From assembly GCA_964441335.1 (NCBI GenBank), contig CAYTUI010000038.1:1-11043 (forward strand): a stretch of 11,043 nt of DNA, in the 5' to 3' direction. Within the stretch, counting starts at the first letter, position 1. The number at the start of each line of letters is the position of its first letter. This DNA comes from CAYTUI01 sp964441335. Its GTDB lineage: Bacteria > Patescibacteriota > Patescibacteriia > UBA1558 > 2-01-FULL-52-15. Position numbers and translations under genes: made by a program. The notes beneath the pieces were generated by a model, which ran no database searches, was not told the DNA's origin, and saw only the letters and a program-made list of their open reading frames with translations. Shown one piece after another: positions 1 to 5,976 of the stretch.

Positions 1-41
1 TTGATTACAAGACTCCAGCTGAACTGATTCCAAGCTATTGA
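1..41 (+). CDS. C-terminal tail of a probable IS transposase (5' truncated by window edge)
   Basis: The frame that is open from the window edge to a TGA at 39-41 reads DYKTPAELIPSY. Integrase-core (rve) transposases of the IS30, IS481 and IS3 type commonly end with a motif of the form L-x-Y-K/R/L-T-P-x-E a few residues before the stop. The visible tail fits that motif, and the two bases at the edge allow a Leu codon before the Asp. Only 12 residues are visible, so the family cannot be assigned and chance cannot be excluded. An 11-bp palindrome (CCGTAATACGG) follows the stop directly. I could not locate the terminal inverted repeat of the element with confidence. Confidence 0.42.
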   Translation, partial: DYKTPAELIPSY

Positions 42-524
42 CCGTAATACGGGGTGTGATAAATAGATATGTTATGGTATAAATAAGATAGTACCTTGCA
101 ATTTAGCGAATTCTCTTCAGGACTATGATTAGCTAGTAGCTAGTAGCCTGTAGCTAGTAGGAATAAACCTTTATCTTTTTAATACAGGTCAGTAGCTAAT
201 TATGGCCCTGAAGAGAATATCTTGAGCCGAACATGTGGCTTGGGATGACTAGTCGGTCATCTTCTATTCCTTCCAGGCTTTGCATTGACGGTACACCCAT
301 ATGTACCAATCATGTTCCAGCGCAGTTGGCTTCATGCTACTGCTCTTAGTACTCAAGATCTTCGCTCCAGAGGTCTTTCTACTGGCAGTCGAAATTTTGA
401 CCAAAGTAATGGTCATGATTAATCAAGCAATTGATAGTCTGTCCACTAGTAGGATCGCGTTTTAGACTCCCCTCGGGGAGTCTTCGCTTTCCAGACGTTT
501 CGCAGACGGTAAAGGAGGTGTCTC
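42..524. other. Gene-free stretch rich in hairpins
   Basis: No reading frame here has both a start and a credible ribosome site. The stretch holds a nested inverted repeat (110-218) and then a run of short perfect hairpins: AGCC/GGCT with GU extension (222-243), GATGAC/GTCATC (244-261), GGTACA/TGTACC (290-307), GACCA/TGGTC (399-414) and GACTCCCC/GGGGAGTC (465-482). Several have 6-nt loops. The last one is followed by only a weakly T-rich run (TTCGCTTTCC), so it is a poor terminator. A TTGACC hexamer at 397-402 could be a -35 box for the downstream pair, but no good -10 follows. The block may be IS-flanking debris or a structured transcript. No tmRNA, RNase P, SRP or tRNA signature was seen. 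Confidence 0.4.
110..218. repeat. Nested inverted repeat with heptamer array in one arm
   Basis: The outer arms ATTCTCTTCAGG (110-121) and CCTGAAGAGAAT (207-218) are perfect 12-bp complements. After a symmetric 6x6 internal gap comes ATTAGCTA (128-135) with TAGCTAAT (193-200), and further in CCTGTA (147-152) with TACAGG (183-188). The left inner part is a period-7 array of TAGCTAG-like units (130-157). Both strands could fold into one long stem of about 109 nt. No target-site duplication flanks the arms, and no T-tract follows. Confidence 0.7.
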
Positions 525-773
525 TTGTTCGGACTTCAGCGTTTGTTCGGCTCGCGTACCAAGATCGTCCCAGTTCTGTCGCCGGAGGCTATTGAAGTCA
601 GGAATTTGCTACGGCGGCATGGGCAGTTGGATATTGCTCAAATTGTCGCCAGTTCGTTTCTTTACGAAAGTCGGGTCAAGACTCTGCTGATGGAGTTGAC
701 GCGGGCGAAGGTGGTCAAGTCCAAGCAGGTTCAGGTTGGAGGCGAACACTGGACCGTCTGGATGTTGAGATGA
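525..773 (+). CDS. Small winged-helix-like protein, copy 1 of a tandem pair
   Basis: An 82-residue protein starting at TTG, supported by a strong Shine-Dalgarno site (AAAGGAGGTG, 511-520) at proper spacing. I do not recognise a named family. The predicted pattern is an N-terminal basic segment (MFGLQRLFGSR), a helix (about 20-33), two further helices (about 35-60, LDIAQIVASSF then SRVKTLLMELTRA) and a hairpin-like end (KSKQVQVGGEHWTVWML). This order matches a minimal winged helix-turn-helix, so DNA or RNA binding is a reasonable inference. It is paralogous to the next gene: the first 25 residues share 15 identities (M-GL-RLF--R----PV--PEA-EV), and both share SKQV before the wing. The two genes are 16 nt apart and share one terminator, so they are probably co-transcribed. 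Confidence 0.8.
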   Translation: MFGLQRLFGSRTKIVPVLSPEAIEVRNLLRRHGQLDIAQIVASSFLYESRVKTLLMELTRAKVVKSKQVQVGGEHWTVWMLR

Positions 774-789
774 CAAAGGAGGTCGGCCT

Positions 790-1047
790 GTGCTTGGATT
801 GAGACGGCTGTTCAATGGTCGCGTCATTACCACCCCGGTCATTACACCGGAAGCCTGGGAGGTTCATCGTCATCTTGTCCGTGTGGAGAGGGCGGAATTT
901 CCGCAGCTGGCGGCCCAGTTTCCTGTCATAGCGCCTGAAGACATAATTAGGATGCTCAACACTTTGGCTGATGCCAGGCTGGCGCGTTCCAAACAGGTGC
1001 GCGCTGATGAGCAAGGGAACAAGGTCACAATTTGGGAAGCCCTATAA
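790..1047 (+). CDS. Small winged-helix-like protein, copy 2 of a tandem pair
   Basis: An 85-residue protein starting at GTG behind a near-identical ribosome site (AAAGGAGG, about 776-783). It keeps the N-terminal signature of the first copy (MLGLRRLFNGR, PVITPEAWEV) and the SKQV segment before a C-terminal strand pair ending VTIWEAL. The central helices have diverged strongly (for example AEFPQLAAQFPVIAPEDIIRML). That pattern, a conserved edge with a varied core, suggests duplication followed by specialisation. No enzyme motif or membrane segment is visible. Function is unknown; a small regulator, perhaps a heterodimer partner of the first copy, is an inference. It is followed closely by an intrinsic terminator, which closes the two-gene unit. 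Confidence 0.8.
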   Translation: MLGLRRLFNGRVITTPVITPEAWEVHRHLVRVERAEFPQLAAQFPVIAPEDIIRMLNTLADARLARSKQVRADEQGNKVTIWEAL

Positions 1048-1062
1048 CGGGGCTGTCCTCAC

Positions 1063-1096
1063 AGAGAGGCTCTTCAACAGGAGCCTTTCTTTTTTT
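1063..1096 (+). terminator. Intrinsic terminator of the tandem winged-helix pair
   Basis: AGGCTC (1067-1072) pairs with GAGCCT (1081-1086). The stem extends outward by about four more pairs including a GU, the loop is 8 nt, and an uninterrupted T run (1090-1096) follows. It lies 15 nt after the second gene's stop. Confidence 0.85.
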
Positions 1097-1106
1097 AACC
1101 AAATCA

Positions 1107-1115
1107 TGGTAGATT
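1107..1115 (+). promoter_or_regulatory. Candidate extended -10 promoter for the C39-like peptidase (leaderless)
   Basis: TGG-TAGATT has the form TGn plus a -10 hexamer and ends 6 nt before the ATG at 1122. Transcription would therefore start at or next to the start codon. No Shine-Dalgarno site precedes the gene, which fits a leaderless message. The -35 region overlaps the T-tract of the preceding terminator and is not a good match. Confidence 0.4.
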
Positions 1116-1121
1116 GTCTAT

Positions 1122-1907
1122 ATGAAAAAATATTTAATAGCGTTAATTTTAGGAATCGTCATTTTTTTGGGTTGGCAACAGCGGGTCAATATTAAGGAGT
1201 TTTTTACTCCGCGAGAAACTTTACCACAGCCGGTAGCCTTAGTTGACGTCAAATCTAACGACAAGCAAGCGACTACAACTTTAGAAAAAAGTAATACTAT
1301 TGAAAAGAGCGTTGAAGATACTAAAGAGCCAATACCTACCAAACTACCAACTACTAGCTACAACCTAGCCGTACCTTTTCAAGCGCAGGCGCCATTTGGA
1401 AATTGGGTGGAGCCATACAAAGAAGCCTGCGAGGAAGCCAGCTTGATAATGGTGGATCATTACTTGGCCGGAACTAGTTTGTCCAAGCAACAAATGCAGG
1501 ACGAAATTGATAGTCAGATTAGTTGGGAGTTGGAGAAGTGGGGTGGGCATTTTGATTTAACTATGGCCCAGACAGCCACCTTGGCCCAAGCTATGTATAA
1601 TTACCAGACTAGGATTATTACTGATTTGACTATTGATAAAATTAAAGCCGAAATAAATGCTGGCAACCCAATTATCATACCGGCGGCCGGCAGAGAATTG
1701 GGCAATCCTAATTTTAGACAACCCGGTCCGCTTTATCATATGTTGGTCATCAAAGGTTATCTGCCGGGCAAGTTTATTACTAATGACCCGGGCACTAGAA
1801 ATGGAGCTGATTATGTTTATAGCGAAAGTGTTTTAATGGCGGCTATTCATGATTGGACGGGTAGTGCGCCGGATGGGGGGAGGGTGGGATTAGTCTTGTC
1901 TAAGTAA
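1122..1907 (+). CDS. Membrane-anchored C39-like cysteine peptidase
   Basis: A 261-residue protein. Residues 4-18 form a hydrophobic N-terminal segment after MKK, so it is an uncleaved anchor or signal peptide. A low-complexity linker of Thr, Ser, Lys and Glu spans about 30-78, and residues 79-259 resemble the peptidase C39-like (C39_2) fold. Catalytic candidates appear in the expected order: Gln87/Gln89 near the oxyanion site (VPFQAQAPFGNW), Cys103 in YKEACEEAS, His206 in LYHMLVIKGY and Asp222 in ITNDPG. The enzyme would act outside the membrane. This family occurs widely in CPR and Gram-positive genomes, and substrates are usually unknown; it should not be read as a bacteriocin-exporter peptidase, because no ABC transporter is present. 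It is a single-gene unit, convergent with the HU operon. Confidence 0.85.
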   Translation: MKKYLIALILGIVIFLGWQQRVNIKEFFTPRETLPQPVALVDVKSNDKQATTTLEKSNTIEKSVEDTKEPIPTKLPTTSYNLAVPFQAQAPFGNWVEPYKEACEEASLIMVDHYLAGTSLSKQQMQDEIDSQISWELEKWGGHFDLTMAQTATLAQAMYNYQTRIITDLTIDKIKAEINAGNPIIIPAAGRELGNPNFRQPGPLYHMLVIKGYLPGKFITNDPGTRNGADYVYSESVLMAAIHDWTGSAPDGGRVGLVLSK

Positions 1908-1933
1908 GAGCCAGTATTATTTTGTATTCTCGA

Positions 1934-2038
1934 CCCTCCGAAGCTATCGCCGTCGCGTAGTCGCTATGGCGGAGCACGGTTAGCGAAGGAGGGGAGAGAT
2001 CTCCAAGTTACTTTACGTTTGTTGTTGGAGATCCCTCC
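1934..2038. repeat. Two adjacent hairpins with a shared, competing segment
   Basis: Hairpin 1: CCCTCC (1934-1939) pairs with GGAGGG (1988-1993), with inner helices GCTA/TAGC, CGCC/GGCG and GCG/CGC. Hairpin 2: GATCTCCAA (1998-2006) pairs perfectly with TTGGAGATC (2025-2033). The GGAGGG of hairpin 1 could instead extend hairpin 2 by pairing with the second CCCTCC (2033-2038). The block lies in the 3' region of the peptidase gene, before its terminator. Confidence 0.7.
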
Positions 2039-2071
2039 TGTCGTCGGGAATTCAGGATATTAATAAAAAAT

Positions 2072-2099
2072 AAAACAGGATTAGATTCCCTGTTTTTTT
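2072..2099. terminator. Bidirectional intrinsic terminator between convergent units
   Basis: AAAACAGG (2072-2079) and CCTGTTTT (2089-2096) form an 8-bp stem with a 9-nt loop. T7 follows on the + strand, and an A-rich run precedes the stem, giving a T-tract on the - strand. It serves both the peptidase gene and the rny-ymdB-HU operon. Confidence 0.85.
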
Positions 2100-2127
2100 A
2101 ATTACCTTTTGGTTATTTAGACTCTGG

Positions 2128-2211
2128 GCATCGGAATTCGGACTTCGAATTTCTATTTTCAGATCTCGGTTTTCAGATCGCGGTTTTCGGACTTCGGGCT
2201 TCTGTCTTCGG
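2128..2211. repeat. Degenerate 7-bp tandem array (consensus like WYTTCGG)
   Basis: Twelve consecutive heptamers can be read without a gap, for example AATTCGG, ACTTCGA, TTTTCAG, ATCTCGG, TTTTCAG, ATCGCGG, TTTTCGG, ACTTCGG and TCTTCGG. The right part (2159-2211) is the 3' end of the HU gene; the left part is non-coding. Confidence 0.8.
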
Positions 2212-2500
2212 AAACTCGATTCCCCTTCTTCAACTCATCTTTCAATTTTTTTCCGGCTTTAAATTTTGGCACGGTGACGGCCGGGATCTGAATTTTTTGA
2301 GTAGGATGTTGCGGATCAACTCCCATGCGGGCGCTACGGTCGCGGGCGGAAAAAGTCCCAAAGCCTGTTAGCGTCACTTCGCCCTTGTGCTGTAAAGTTC
2401 CGATAACAGTATTTTCAAATGAATCCAAAACAGTTTCTACGTCCTTTTTGCTGACGCCGGTTTGGGTAGCGATTTTTTCGCATAGTTCTGCTTTGTTCAT
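2159..2500 (-). CDS. HU/IHF-family DNA-binding protein with repeat-derived tail
   Basis: A 113-residue nucleoid protein. Residues 1-45 form the helical dimerisation body (MNKAELCEKIATQTGVSKKD). The GFGTFSARDRSARMG segment (46-60) begins the beta saddle and the DNA-embracing arm, with the arm tip at VDPQHPTQKIQIPA. VPKFKAGKKLKDELKK (77-92) is the conserved C-terminal helix. HU proteins normally end about here. The extra residues 97-113 (SEDRSPKSENRDLKTEI) are encoded by the 7-bp array that continues past the stop. ATG start with a modest ribosome site (AGGGG). It lies 17 nt after the upstream phosphodiesterase gene, so it is the last gene of the rny-ymdB-HU operon. Confidence 0.93.
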   Translation of the reverse strand: MNKAELCEKIATQTGVSKKDVETVLDSFENTVIGTLQHKGEVTLTGFGTFSARDRSARMGVDPQHPTQKIQIPAVTVPKFKAGKKLKDELKKGNRVSEDRSPKSENRDLKTEI

Positions 2501-2517
2501 AGTTCCCCTATTAATAG

Positions 2518-3330
2518 TTAGAGGTTGTGAATAATTTCAGAAAGTAGTTTGATTTTTAAACAGTGGCCGGTTTTAACACCCAGTTCCAGATAGACACCGG
2601 TGACAATCTTTTCGCCCTCATCGGCCCAGACAAAAGCGGTTTTTTCTTTGTCCAGGAAACGGTCAATGATGATTTCTTTCTGGACACCTAAGACGCCGTC
2701 ATTAATACCGGTCATGCCGACGTCGGTAATATAGCCGGTTCCCTGTGGCAGGATTTTGGCGTCGGCCGTGGGGATGTGCGTATGGGAACCTAGGACTGCT
2801 GAAGCCCGGCCATCAAAGTACCAGCCAGCAGCTACCTTCTCACTGGTAATCTCTCCATGGAAGTCGAGAACCAGTAATTTAGGTCGTCCTAGGCGCTCAT
2901 ACAAGTTATCAAAAGCTAGAAAAGGGTTATCTGTTCCTTCGAAGTTGATACCCTCTCTGCCTAATAAGTTTACCACAAATAAGGACCTGTTGCCAATCTT
3001 AATTTCCAACCATTTCTGGTCTTCCGGAGTCTTTTCCACGTTGGCCGGCAAGGCAATCTGGAAGCTGTTTTTTATCTCCGGACTGGCCGGATCTTCCTTA
3101 GACCAGATGTGATTGCCACCGGTATAATAATCAACTCCGGCCTCTCGCAGTTCAGTCAGAGTTTTAGTAGTCACACCTTTACCGTGGGCCAGATTTTCAA
3201 CATTACCAATAACCACATCCGGGTTATATTTTTTTCTCCAGACAGGCAAAATTTCAGCCACGGCGCGACGGCCGGGTTTAGCGACAATGTCGCCGATGAA
3301 AATTAGTTTGATCTTTTCTTTAGCGGGCAT
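2518..3330 (-). CDS. ymdB: YmdB/TIGR00282-family metallophosphoesterase
   Basis: A 270-residue calcineurin-like phosphoesterase. All metal-site motifs of the YmdB family are visible: GD at 13-14, GNVEN with Glu45-Asn46, GGNH with Asn73-His74, DFHGE with His158, GSHTH with His183 and His185, and TDVGMTG near 202-208. The spacing is close to Bacillus subtilis YmdB (264 residues), which hydrolyses cyclic AMP-type phosphodiester bonds and influences RNase Y. The ATG at 3330 is preferred over an in-frame TTG at 3336; neither has a strong ribosome site. The gene overlaps the end of rny by 11 nt, suggesting translational coupling. Adjacency of rny and ymdB is a known arrangement in Firmicutes, which supports the call. 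The in vivo substrate here is not shown by sequence. Confidence 0.92.
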   Translation of the reverse strand: MPAKEKIKLIFIGDIVAKPGRRAVAEILPVWRKKYNPDVVIGNVENLAHGKGVTTKTLTELREAGVDYYTGGNHIWSKEDPASPEIKNSFQIALPANVEKTPEDQKWLEIKIGNRSLFVVNLLGREGINFEGTDNPFLAFDNLYERLGRPKLLVLDFHGEITSEKVAAGWYFDGRASAVLGSHTHIPTADAKILPQGTGYITDVGMTGINDGVLGVQKEIIIDRFLDKEKTAFVWADEGEKIVTGVYLELGVKTGHCLKIKLLSEIIHNL

Positions 3331-4834
3331 ATTCAATGACTCTTTTTTCCCTGATAGCTGTAACTTTTATCTCACCCGGATATTTTAGATCAGCCTCAAT
3401 CTTGTTGGCAATTTTGCGGGCCAGTTTTTTCATAGTATAGTCGTCAGCTTTTTCAGGATTGATAAAGACTCGGATTTCACGGCCGGCCTGAATGGCATAA
3501 CTTTTTTCAACTCCATCAAAGGAATTGGCAATGCCCTCAATCTCACCCAAGCGCTGAATGTACTGTTCATAGGAGTCGCGTCTGGCGCCCGGACGTGAGC
3601 CGGAAATGGCATCAGCGACTTTAACAATAACACCTTCTAGAGTTTTGGGGCTGTCTTCATGATGGGCAATGGCCATGTAGGCGATGTCTTCGGATAGGCC
3701 GAACTTTTTCATCAGGTCATAACCGATTTCCGGATGGCCGCCCTGAATCTCATGATCCAAAGCTTTACCGATATCATGGAGCAGTCCGCCTTTACGACAA
3801 ACGTTAACATCAGCTCCCAGCTCTTGAGCCAGCAAAGTGGAAATATGACAGACTTCCAAAGCGTGCTGCAATTGATTCTGACCGTAGCTGGTGCGGAATT
3901 TTAAGCGTCCTAAGATTTGTAGGAGTTTGGGGTCTAAGCCAACAACGTTAGCCTGATAAGCGGCTTCATCACCGGCCTTGGAAATATCCTGAACCAATTC
4001 TTTTTTCACTTGAGCTACTACTTCTTCAATTCTGGCAGGATGAATACGACCGTCCGCCATTAGGATTTCCAACACTCTTTTAGCCAGATGGCGTCTAATC
4101 GGATTGAAACCGGAGATCATAATACTTTCGGGTGTATCATCAACGATAATTTCCACGCCGGTCAGCTGTTCAATAGTTTTAATATTGCGTCCTTCTTTAC
4201 CGATAATTCTGCCTTTCATTTCATCGCTCGGCAGAGGCACGATTAAAGCGGTTGTCTCGGCAGTGTGGCCGGAGGCAATTCTTTGAATAACGGTGCTGAT
4301 AAGATTTTTAGATTTACGTTCCAGTTCTTCGGTAGACTGCATTTCCAGTTTGCGCATTCTTTGCAGCAACTCTTCTTTCATGCCGTCTTCCACAAAACTC
4401 AATAAGACGTCTTTGGCTTCAGCCTGATTTAAACCGGCGACCTTTTCCAGTTTCTCCAGCTGTTGCTCTTTGATTTTTTTAATTTCCTCTTTAGCATGCT
4501 CTATCTTTTCCAACTGTTCGTAAAGCTTCTGTTGTTTACTTTCAAACTCCAGTAGTTTGTTATCAAAGAGAGTCTCTCTTTTTTCCAGACGTCCTTGTAA
4601 CTCCTGAATTTCTTTACGTCTTTCACGCTCCTCATTCTTAGCCTCTTCAATTATTTTTAAAGCCTGGTCCTTGCTTTCCAGCACCAGTTGCTTTTGCTTA
4701 TTCTTAGCTTCCTCAATCAGTATATGAGCCTTTTGCTCGGCTGATTCTATACTGCGTTTTGTCAGCAATTTTTTGATGACATAACCAAATCCCACGCCTA
4801 TGATTAAAGCGACTAGGATCAAAAAATATTCCAT
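3320..4834 (-). CDS. rny: Ribonuclease Y
   Basis: A 504-residue endoribonuclease that starts bulk mRNA decay at the membrane. Domains in order: a transmembrane anchor (about 3-20); a long charged coiled coil (about 25-150, many EEAK, KIEH and KEEIKK runs); a KH RNA-binding domain (about 195-260) with the GxxG loop GKEG at 212-215; and an HD hydrolase domain with LLHDIGK (His353-Asp354), the second metal ligands in AIAHHED (about 389-393), and VKVADAISGSRPGARR. Length is close to the usual 520 or so. First gene of the operon with ymdB and HU; its stop lies inside the ymdB start region. The start ATG has no strong ribosome site; an extended -10 element lies about 45 nt upstream. Confidence 0.97.
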   Translation of the reverse strand: MEYFLILVALIIGVGFGYVIKKLLTKRSIESAEQKAHILIEEAKNKQKQLVLESKDQALKIIEEAKNEERERRKEIQELQGRLEKRETLFDNKLLEFESKQQKLYEQLEKIEHAKEEIKKIKEQQLEKLEKVAGLNQAEAKDVLLSFVEDGMKEELLQRMRKLEMQSTEELERKSKNLISTVIQRIASGHTAETTALIVPLPSDEMKGRIIGKEGRNIKTIEQLTGVEIIVDDTPESIMISGFNPIRRHLAKRVLEILMADGRIHPARIEEVVAQVKKELVQDISKAGDEAAYQANVVGLDPKLLQILGRLKFRTSYGQNQLQHALEVCHISTLLAQELGADVNVCRKGGLLHDIGKALDHEIQGGHPEIGYDLMKKFGLSEDIAYMAIAHHEDSPKTLEGVIVKVADAISGSRPGARRDSYEQYIQRLGEIEGIANSFDGVEKSYAIQAGREIRVFINPEKADDYTMKKLARKIANKIEADLKYPGEIKVTAIREKRVIEYAR

Positions 4835-4876
4835 TGATTAATTCTTTCAGCTGTAACTGAAATTAGGATTTTGGAG

Positions 4877-4885
4877 TTTATAACA
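4877..4885 (-). promoter_or_regulatory. Candidate extended -10 promoter for rny
   Basis: On the - strand the sequence TGT-TATAAA matches TGn plus a -10 box, about 42 nt before the rny ATG. No good -35 is present at 16-18 nt. The element lies in one arm of an inverted repeat. Confidence 0.4.
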
Positions 4886-4932
4886 ACACGCCTAAAATAT
4901 TAGGCCGAGAGAAATTTTGATGTTGTTGTTAT
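4880..4932. repeat. Inverted repeat around the rny promoter
   Basis: ATAACAACA (4880-4888) and TGTTGTTAT (4924-4932) are perfect complements. Just inside the left arm sits a second perfect hairpin, GCCTAA-AATA-TTAGGC (4890-4905). Together they could form an operator or, if transcribed, a 5' leader fold. Confidence 0.6.
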
Positions 4933-5018
4933 GCTGTTCACGCGATTGATATCAAATTGACCGGAAAGTATTTATAACTTGAATCAAGAAACTCTATAAA
5001 TATCCTTAGTTCAGTACA

Positions 5019-5056
5019 AGTTAGTAGTTAGTAAGCTAAATTAGAGATAATTTAGC
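5019..5056. repeat. Heptamer repeat followed by 8-bp hairpin
   Basis: AGTTAGT is repeated twice at 7-bp period (5019-5032), followed by a perfect hairpin GCTAAATT-AGAGAT-AATTTAGC (5035-5056). No U-tract follows on either strand. It lies between the rny start and the lipoprotein terminator. Confidence 0.55.
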
Positions 5057-5091
5057 AAACTGACCATAACACAAAGCTTTTAATAAATCAA

Positions 5092-5115
5092 CCCCGTCGC
5101 TCGCGAGCGACGGGG
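5092..5115 (-). terminator. Terminator of the lipoprotein gene (perfect 24-bp palindrome)
   Basis: The 24-bp segment is a perfect palindrome (half-site CCCCGTCGCTCG). It begins 6 nt after the lipoprotein stop codon. On the - strand it is followed by TTGATTTATT, a moderately T-rich run. Confidence 0.75.
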
Positions 5116-5121
5116 CTATAT

Positions 5122-5751
5122 TTAGCTAGCCAGACAGGCCAGCCAAAGTTCCAACTGGTTAGCCAGCTGTAAGGCCACAGCCTGACTGTCGGTTGTCGGC
5201 AGTAGGATGTTGGTCTTTAGGTAAACTGGAATACTGGACAGCTCTAAGGCCAGACAGCTGAACTTCCGGTCATCAGTCAGTGGGTCATAGCTAAGACCTG
5301 ATCCGAGATAGGACAGCTCTTTGAACAATAAAGTCTGACCTTCAAAGTAGGAGCTGATGCTCCTTTGTCCGTCGGTCAGATTGTAGAGGAAAATCCAACC
5401 TTCGTAGGTGGATAAAGTTTCCGCCCGGCTGCTGGAGAACCAGGTGGTTTGGGCTAAACCCAGAGCAGTGATGATCGGCTGTTGCTGTGGTCTGCTGATC
5501 AGAATCAGGAAACGCCGCTCATCTTCTGCCTCCAACGGTATCAGTAAAATGCTCAAGGAGCCTTTACTGACAACCATTGACCTTTGATAGTCAGGATCAC
5601 CCAGACCGGACGGCAGTTGATCAATCTCCTGTTGCAGTCTGGTGACAGAAGATTGACTGTCGGTTGTCAGTTGCCACTGCTCTTTATTAGGAGCAGTAAC
5701 AGTTGAACAGCCGACCAGGAATAGAACCGCCAGGAATGCAAGTAGGCGCAT
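5122..5751 (-). CDS. Orphan lipoprotein
   Basis: A 209-residue protein with a clear lipoprotein signal: MRLLAFLAVLFLVGCS, lipobox LVGC, modified Cys15. The ATG at 5751 is chosen over an upstream in-frame TTG (5784) because GGGGAGG sits 9 nt before it and because the ATG gives a clean signal peptide. The mature part is rich in Ser, Gln, Leu and Thr; no catalytic motif or known domain is recognised. There is a possible helix around 28-45 and alternating hydrophobic strands in the middle (SILLIPLEAEDERRFLILISR). It would be anchored to the outer face of the cytoplasmic membrane if the organism has Lgt. Composition is richer in CTG and CAG codons than the neighbouring housekeeping genes. It has its own terminator and a long leader with an intrinsic terminator, so expression may be conditional. 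Confidence 0.8.
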   Translation of the reverse strand: MRLLAFLAVLFLVGCSTVTAPNKEQWQLTTDSQSSVTRLQQEIDQLPSGLGDPDYQRSMVVSKGSLSILLIPLEAEDERRFLILISRPQQQPIITALGLAQTTWFSSSRAETLSTYEGWIFLYNLTDGQRSISSYFEGQTLLFKELSYLGSGLSYDPLTDDRKFSCLALELSSIPVYLKTNILLPTTDSQAVALQLANQLELWLACLAS

Positions 5752-5822
5752 GACCTCTAACCTCCCCAGCACCGCAAAAGACAACTATTGTCCTTTGATA
5801 AGCTGGCGCAAAACTTGAGCAA

Positions 5823-5869
5823 CAAAAAAACAGGGCTTGCGTCAGCTCATTAAAGAGCCGTCCCTGTTT
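5823..5869 (-). terminator. Intrinsic terminator in the lipoprotein leader (candidate attenuator)
   Basis: On the - strand AAACAGGG pairs with CCCTGTTT (plus positions 5862-5869 and 5828-5835), with an inner GCTC/GAGC helix, followed by a run of seven T. It stands about 70 nt upstream of the lipoprotein ATG and downstream of a possible promoter at 5900-5908. The segment AGCTGACGCAA inside the hairpin (5837-5847) can also pair, with one mismatch, with TTGCGCCAGCT further down the leader (5801-5811). Confidence 0.75.
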
Positions 5870-5899
5870 GTTGTGAATATTTATTTTACGCGTGACTGT

Positions 5900-5908
5900 A
5901 TTTTAGCA
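5900..5908 (-). promoter_or_regulatory. Candidate extended -10 promoter for the lipoprotein gene
   Basis: TGC-TAAAAT on the - strand fits TGn plus a -10 box. A weak -35 (TTATCA) lies 16 nt upstream. It sits between the terminator of the small membrane-protein genes and the leader terminator, which makes biological sense. Confidence 0.4.
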
Positions 5909-5933
5909 GTCTTTTAGTATTTGATAAAGCAAG

Positions 5934-5964
5934 CGCCCCACTTAACAAAATGTTAAGCGGGGCG
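5934..5964 (-). terminator. Terminator of the small membrane-protein gene cluster
   Basis: A 14-bp stem with 3-nt loop (CGCCCC...GGGGCG at the base, TTAACA/TGTTAA at the top). The single non-Watson-Crick position is a GU pair in the - strand RNA but an AC mismatch in the + strand RNA, which points to use on the - strand. The following run (CTTGCTTTATC) is only moderately T-rich. It lies 12 nt after the stop of the 59-residue gene. Confidence 0.7.
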
Positions 5965-5976
5965 TTGGAGATGTCG

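Noticed and set aside
264..416. A 50-codon open frame on the - strand (starts MTITLVKIST, ends QCKAWKE)
   Set aside because: No Shine-Dalgarno site or convincing promoter, an overlapping + strand frame is equally open, and no family is recognised. Kept as gene-free.
312..422. A 36-codon open frame on the + strand ending FDQSNGHD
   Set aside because: No ribosome site and very short; it could be a remnant of a decayed gene but nothing in the sequence confirms it.
465..482. Perfect hairpin GACTCCCC/GGGGAGTC as a terminator
   Set aside because: The following bases are not a T-tract and no upstream gene is supported, so it is listed only as a hairpin.
2128..2211. CRISPR array or other spaced repeat
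   Set aside because: Units are contiguous 7-mers with no spacers. The same applies to the octamer array at 7255-7350.
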